Shown: one piece after another, positions 14,130 to 16,206 of the stretch
How the letters are laid out: each line of letters opens with the position of its first letter
Numbering within the stretch: the first letter of the stretch is position 1
Assembly (NCBI GenBank): GCA_021793945.1
Contig: JAJYRT010000027.1
Location: 1 to 16,206, forward strand
From: Thermoplasmata archaeon
Lineage (GTDB): Archaea > Thermoplasmatota > Thermoplasmata > Thermoplasmatales > Thermoplasmataceae
DNA length: 16,206 nucleotides
Reading direction: 5' to 3'
Program-made: the position numbers and the translations under genes
Notes under the pieces: model-generated
What the model was told of the DNA's origin: nothing
The model's database searches: none
The model's input: the letters and a program-made list of their open reading frames with translations, nothing else

Positions 14130-15569
14130 ATGTCTCAACAAAAATTTGTCAACAGAGTTGAGGAAATGGAAATCCTTGAAAATGCTTATTCATCCAGGGA
14201 AGCTTCGCTCTTCATCCTTTATGGCAGAAGAAGGGTTGGAAAAACCGCATTGATCAGCAGGTTCATTGGAAACAGAGGGGTTTACTTTCTCGCCACCGCG
14301 GAAGGAGACAGGGAAAACATAAGAAACTTCAGGGCTAGCATCTCAAAGTTTCTCGAAGATGACAGCATTTTAAAGCCCAACTTTGACGATTGGCACTCTC
14401 TTTTCACCATTCTGGCTTCAAGCAGTTCATTTCAAGCAAAAGCAAAGGAATCGAGGATCATAATTGCAATAGACGAATTTCCATATCTTGTAGAGGCTAA
14501 CAGGGCGATTCCGTCAGTGTTTCAAAAAATATACGACACCATTCTCAGTCAGATGAATGTGATGCTGATTCTTTCAGGCTCATCAATCAGCATAATGGAA
14601 AATGAAGTGCTTTCCTACAGAAGTCCTCTTTACGGCAGAAGAACCGGTCAACTTCAGCTGAAACCTTTGAAGTTCAGACATTTAGCTGAATTTGTGGCTT
14701 ATGAGTTTGATGACCTATGCAGGACATACTTTGTACTTGGCGGCATACCAGAATATCTTATGAAACTTGATCCTGATGCTGGATTTTGGGGGAATGTATC
14801 AAAGAACTTGCTTTCAAAAGGATCAGCGCTCTATGAAGAGGCTGAATTCCTCCTCAGGACTGAATTCAGGGAACCAAGGAATTATATGCTGATACTCAGG
14901 TCAATTTCCTACGGAAATCATACACTGGGTGAGATATGTACATATTCCGGCCTGGACAAGAGTATGGTATCCAAGTATCTGGATGTCCTCATGTCACTCG
15001 GTCTTGTATTGCCTGAAAAGCCATTCGGTGCTTCCGAGAGGTACAAGAGAAGATTGTACTGGATATCAGATCAGTACCTGAAATTCTGGTTCAGGTATGT
15101 ATTGCCGCATAAGAGCGAAATAGAGAGCTCTCACAATGCAGGTGTTCTTGAGAGCATAAAAGCTGATTTTCCCACTTTTGCAGGTGAGCAGTTTGAGAAC
15201 TTGGTGAAGGAACTCATACTGGAGGGTATTTTGGGCAGACCTTTTGACACCGTTTCCAGGTGGTGGGGCAGAAACGGTTCCGGAAAAAAGGGCAGTGATG
15301 TTGAGGAGATCGATATTGTAGCACAATCCGAAATACGCGGAGAATTGCTTTTCGCTGAATGCAAGTGGGTAAACTATCCTGTATCGGTTAATGTGGTTGA
15401 AGCCCTGAAAATAAAATCAGAAACACTGAGAAAACAATATCCCGGGAAAAAATATACGTATGCCGTGTTTTCAAAAAATGGTTTTAAAGGACATGATAAA
15501 GAACTGAGCGAAGACACTATCCTGATGGGACCTTCTGAAATTCAGAATAGGATTTTGGGACATCCTTAA
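14130..15569 (+). CDS. Archaeal ATPase with DUF234 / PD-(D/E)XK nuclease-like C-terminus
   Basis: The protein has 479 residues, the usual size for the archaeal ATPase-DUF234 family. The P-loop is ILYGRRRVGKTALISRF (29-45, GxxxxGKT), Walker B is IIIAIDEFPYL (110-120), and LILSGSSISIMENEVL (146-161) is the sensor-1 region. SPLYGRRTGQLQLKPL (165-180) is a family hallmark. A winged helix spans about 258-298 (LGEICTYSGLDKSMVSKYLDVL). The C-terminal domain has FAGEQFENLV (350-359), EEIDIVAQ (392-399) and LLFAECKW (406-413), fitting the E...D...ExK spacing of a PD-(D/E)XK nuclease. Function is unknown; roles in mobile elements or defence have been suggested for such proteins. It is AT-richer than the metabolic genes, flanked by pseudogenes and apparently intact. 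Confidence 0.85.
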   Translation: MSQQKFVNRVEEMEILENAYSSREASLFILYGRRRVGKTALISRFIGNRGVYFLATAEGDRENIRNFRASISKFLEDDSILKPNFDDWHSLFTILASSSSFQAKAKESRIIIAIDEFPYLVEANRAIPSVFQKIYDTILSQMNVMLILSGSSISIMENEVLSYRSPLYGRRTGQLQLKPLKFRHLAEFVAYEFDDLCRTYFVLGGIPEYLMKLDPDAGFWGNVSKNLLSKGSALYEEAEFLLRTEFREPRNYMLILRSISYGNHTLGEICTYSGLDKSMVSKYLDVLMSLGLVLPEKPFGASERYKRRLYWISDQYLKFWFRYVLPHKSEIESSHNAGVLESIKADFPTFAGEQFENLVKELILEGILGRPFDTVSRWWGRNGSGKKGSDVEEIDIVAQSEIRGELLFAECKWVNYPVSVNVVEALKIKSETLRKQYPGKKYTYAVFSKNGFKGHDKELSEDTILMGPSEIQNRILGHP

Positions 15570-15583
15570 CTCTTTGGGGGTAA

Positions 15584-16126
15584 ATGAAAAACCATCATTC
15601 ATTTACATTCTGAGAATTCAGAGGAACTGTTCAGGAGACTTCCAGGTCTAGAGGAACCGTGGATCATAAAGGAGATCAAGTTTGATCACCAGGGAAAGAG
15701 GGGTGGTATCGCCATGGATTCCCCAAGGGAATCAAGATTCCCGTGCTCCGTATGTGTACAGCCCTATTCTGTCCAAGGCACCGAGGAACGCACGTGGAAG
15801 CCCTGACCGTATTCTCAGGATCCCACATATGTGCATGCGGGGTAGCCAAGGATAAAATGGACAAAAATTAACCGGCGATTACAAAGTATCCATCATACAC
15901 ATCAGGCGCAAAGGAATATTTCCCGGATTCCTCCTTGGTCTTTGATCACTTCCATGTGATCAGGATGATGAACGATACACTTGACAGGATAAGGAGGAAG
16001 GAATCAAGTGAGAATGAGATCATCAAGCACGCAAGACAAGACTTGCTGAAGAATTCCTCTGATCTGCCGGATAAGGAAAGTGATCTGAGCCCCTTAATTT
16101 TGGACAGATATTCTGTCTTCCAATGA
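15584..16126 (+). pseudogene. ISL3-family transposase remnant with internal deletion
   Basis: Two fragments of an ISL3-type DDE transposase lie in different frames. 15600-15857 gives EELFRRLPGLEEPWIIKEIKF, then SRFPCSVCVQPYSVQGTEERTWKP (partial N-terminal zinc finger), a TGA, DPTYVHAG, a stop and PRIKW. About 15876-16126 gives YPSYTSGAKEYFPDSSLVFDHFHVIRMMNDTLDRIRRKE, the second catalytic Asp region, ending early at TGA 16124-16126. The segment that would hold the first catalytic Asp is missing between them, and the C-terminal third is absent. It is therefore inactive. A likely original ATG lies at 15584-15586, with a frameshift soon after. No terminal inverted repeats or target duplication were found in the window. 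Confidence 0.8.
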
Positions 16127-16206
16127 GACATTTTCTTTCAACCTCCTTTTCTTCTCGATCCTGTTCTTCAATATTCTCTCCTCCTTTCTGTTTCTCTCTT
16201 CCAGGA
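16094..16206 (-). CDS. Possible C-terminal end of a charged protein running off the right edge
   Basis: The minus strand is open from the window edge to TAA at 16094-16096 and encodes 36 residues rich in Glu, Arg and Lys (EERNRKEERILKNRIEKKRR). It would be a charged helical or coiled-coil tail overlapping the end of the ISL3 remnant by about 33 bp. The underlying DNA is a long pyrimidine-rich tract on the plus strand (16131-16203), so the open frame may be a by-product of composition. No family is recognised. Confidence 0.25.
   Translation of the reverse strand, partial: LEERNRKEERILKNRIEKKRRLKENVSLEDRISVQN

Noticed and set aside
1..16206. tRNA, rRNA and CRISPR arrays
   Set aside because: Reading both strands showed no cloverleaf with a TTCRANNC arm, no rRNA-like conserved stretch and no regularly spaced direct repeats.

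Overview
The window looks like chromosomal DNA from a moderate-GC archaeon of the Thermoplasmatales or a close relative. This is inferred from gene content, not from a marker gene. The evidence is a thermopsin-family (MEROPS A5) acid protease on a membrane-anchored surface protein, a bacterio-opsin-activator (Bat) type HTH regulator, a split archaeal pyruvate:ferredoxin oxidoreductase, a DUF234-type archaeal ATPase, and several starts with a TATA-like box about 26-28 nt upstream and no Shine-Dalgarno (leaderless transcripts). The exact genus cannot be named from the sequence.

Layout: 2-106 is the end of a DUF2080-like, transposon-associated small protein cut by the window edge. 177-6145 is a dense metabolic block: gcvT (glycine cleavage T protein), a convergent cyclophilin, a lysine-6-dehydrogenase/saccharopine-dehydrogenase-like gene coupled to a small DUF167 gene, then the four-gene por operon in the order gamma-delta-alpha-beta. 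6142-8593 (minus strand) holds a large AidB-like acyl-CoA dehydrogenase preceded by a Cys-containing Bat-type regulator. The regulator diverges from a small 86-aa protein of unknown function, and both appear to share one symmetric TATA element. 9015-10109 encodes a class V aminotransferase (alanine/serine-glyoxylate type) behind a striking 10-bp-stem palindrome. 10180-12765 encodes the 861-aa thermopsin with four Ig-like repeats, a PEGA-like domain and a C-terminal membrane anchor, followed by a clear hairpin plus T6 terminator.

From about 12.8 kb to the right edge the sequence changes character: it is a decay-rich accessory zone. It holds a previously full-length Ada-type DNA-repair gene (Zn domain, AraC HTH, O6-methylguanine-DNA methyltransferase) wrecked by several frameshifts and stops, though its C-terminal methyltransferase domain is still open. 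It also holds about 360 bp without a convincing gene, an AT-richer DUF234 ATPase with a putative PD-(D/E)XK nuclease end, and an ISL3 transposase pseudogene with an internal deletion.

Functionally, the left and middle parts point to amino-acid and 2-oxoacid catabolism feeding reduced ferredoxin and acyl-CoA: GcvT, aminotransferase, lysine/saccharopine-type dehydrogenase, POR and acyl-CoA dehydrogenase. The thermopsin could supply peptides outside the cell. I found no CRISPR array, rRNA or tRNA, and no clearly new multi-gene defence system. The most unusual items are the Ada fossil with a surviving catalytic domain, the anchored modular thermopsin, the shared-TATA regulator/unknown-gene pair, and the palindrome next to the aminotransferase promoter.
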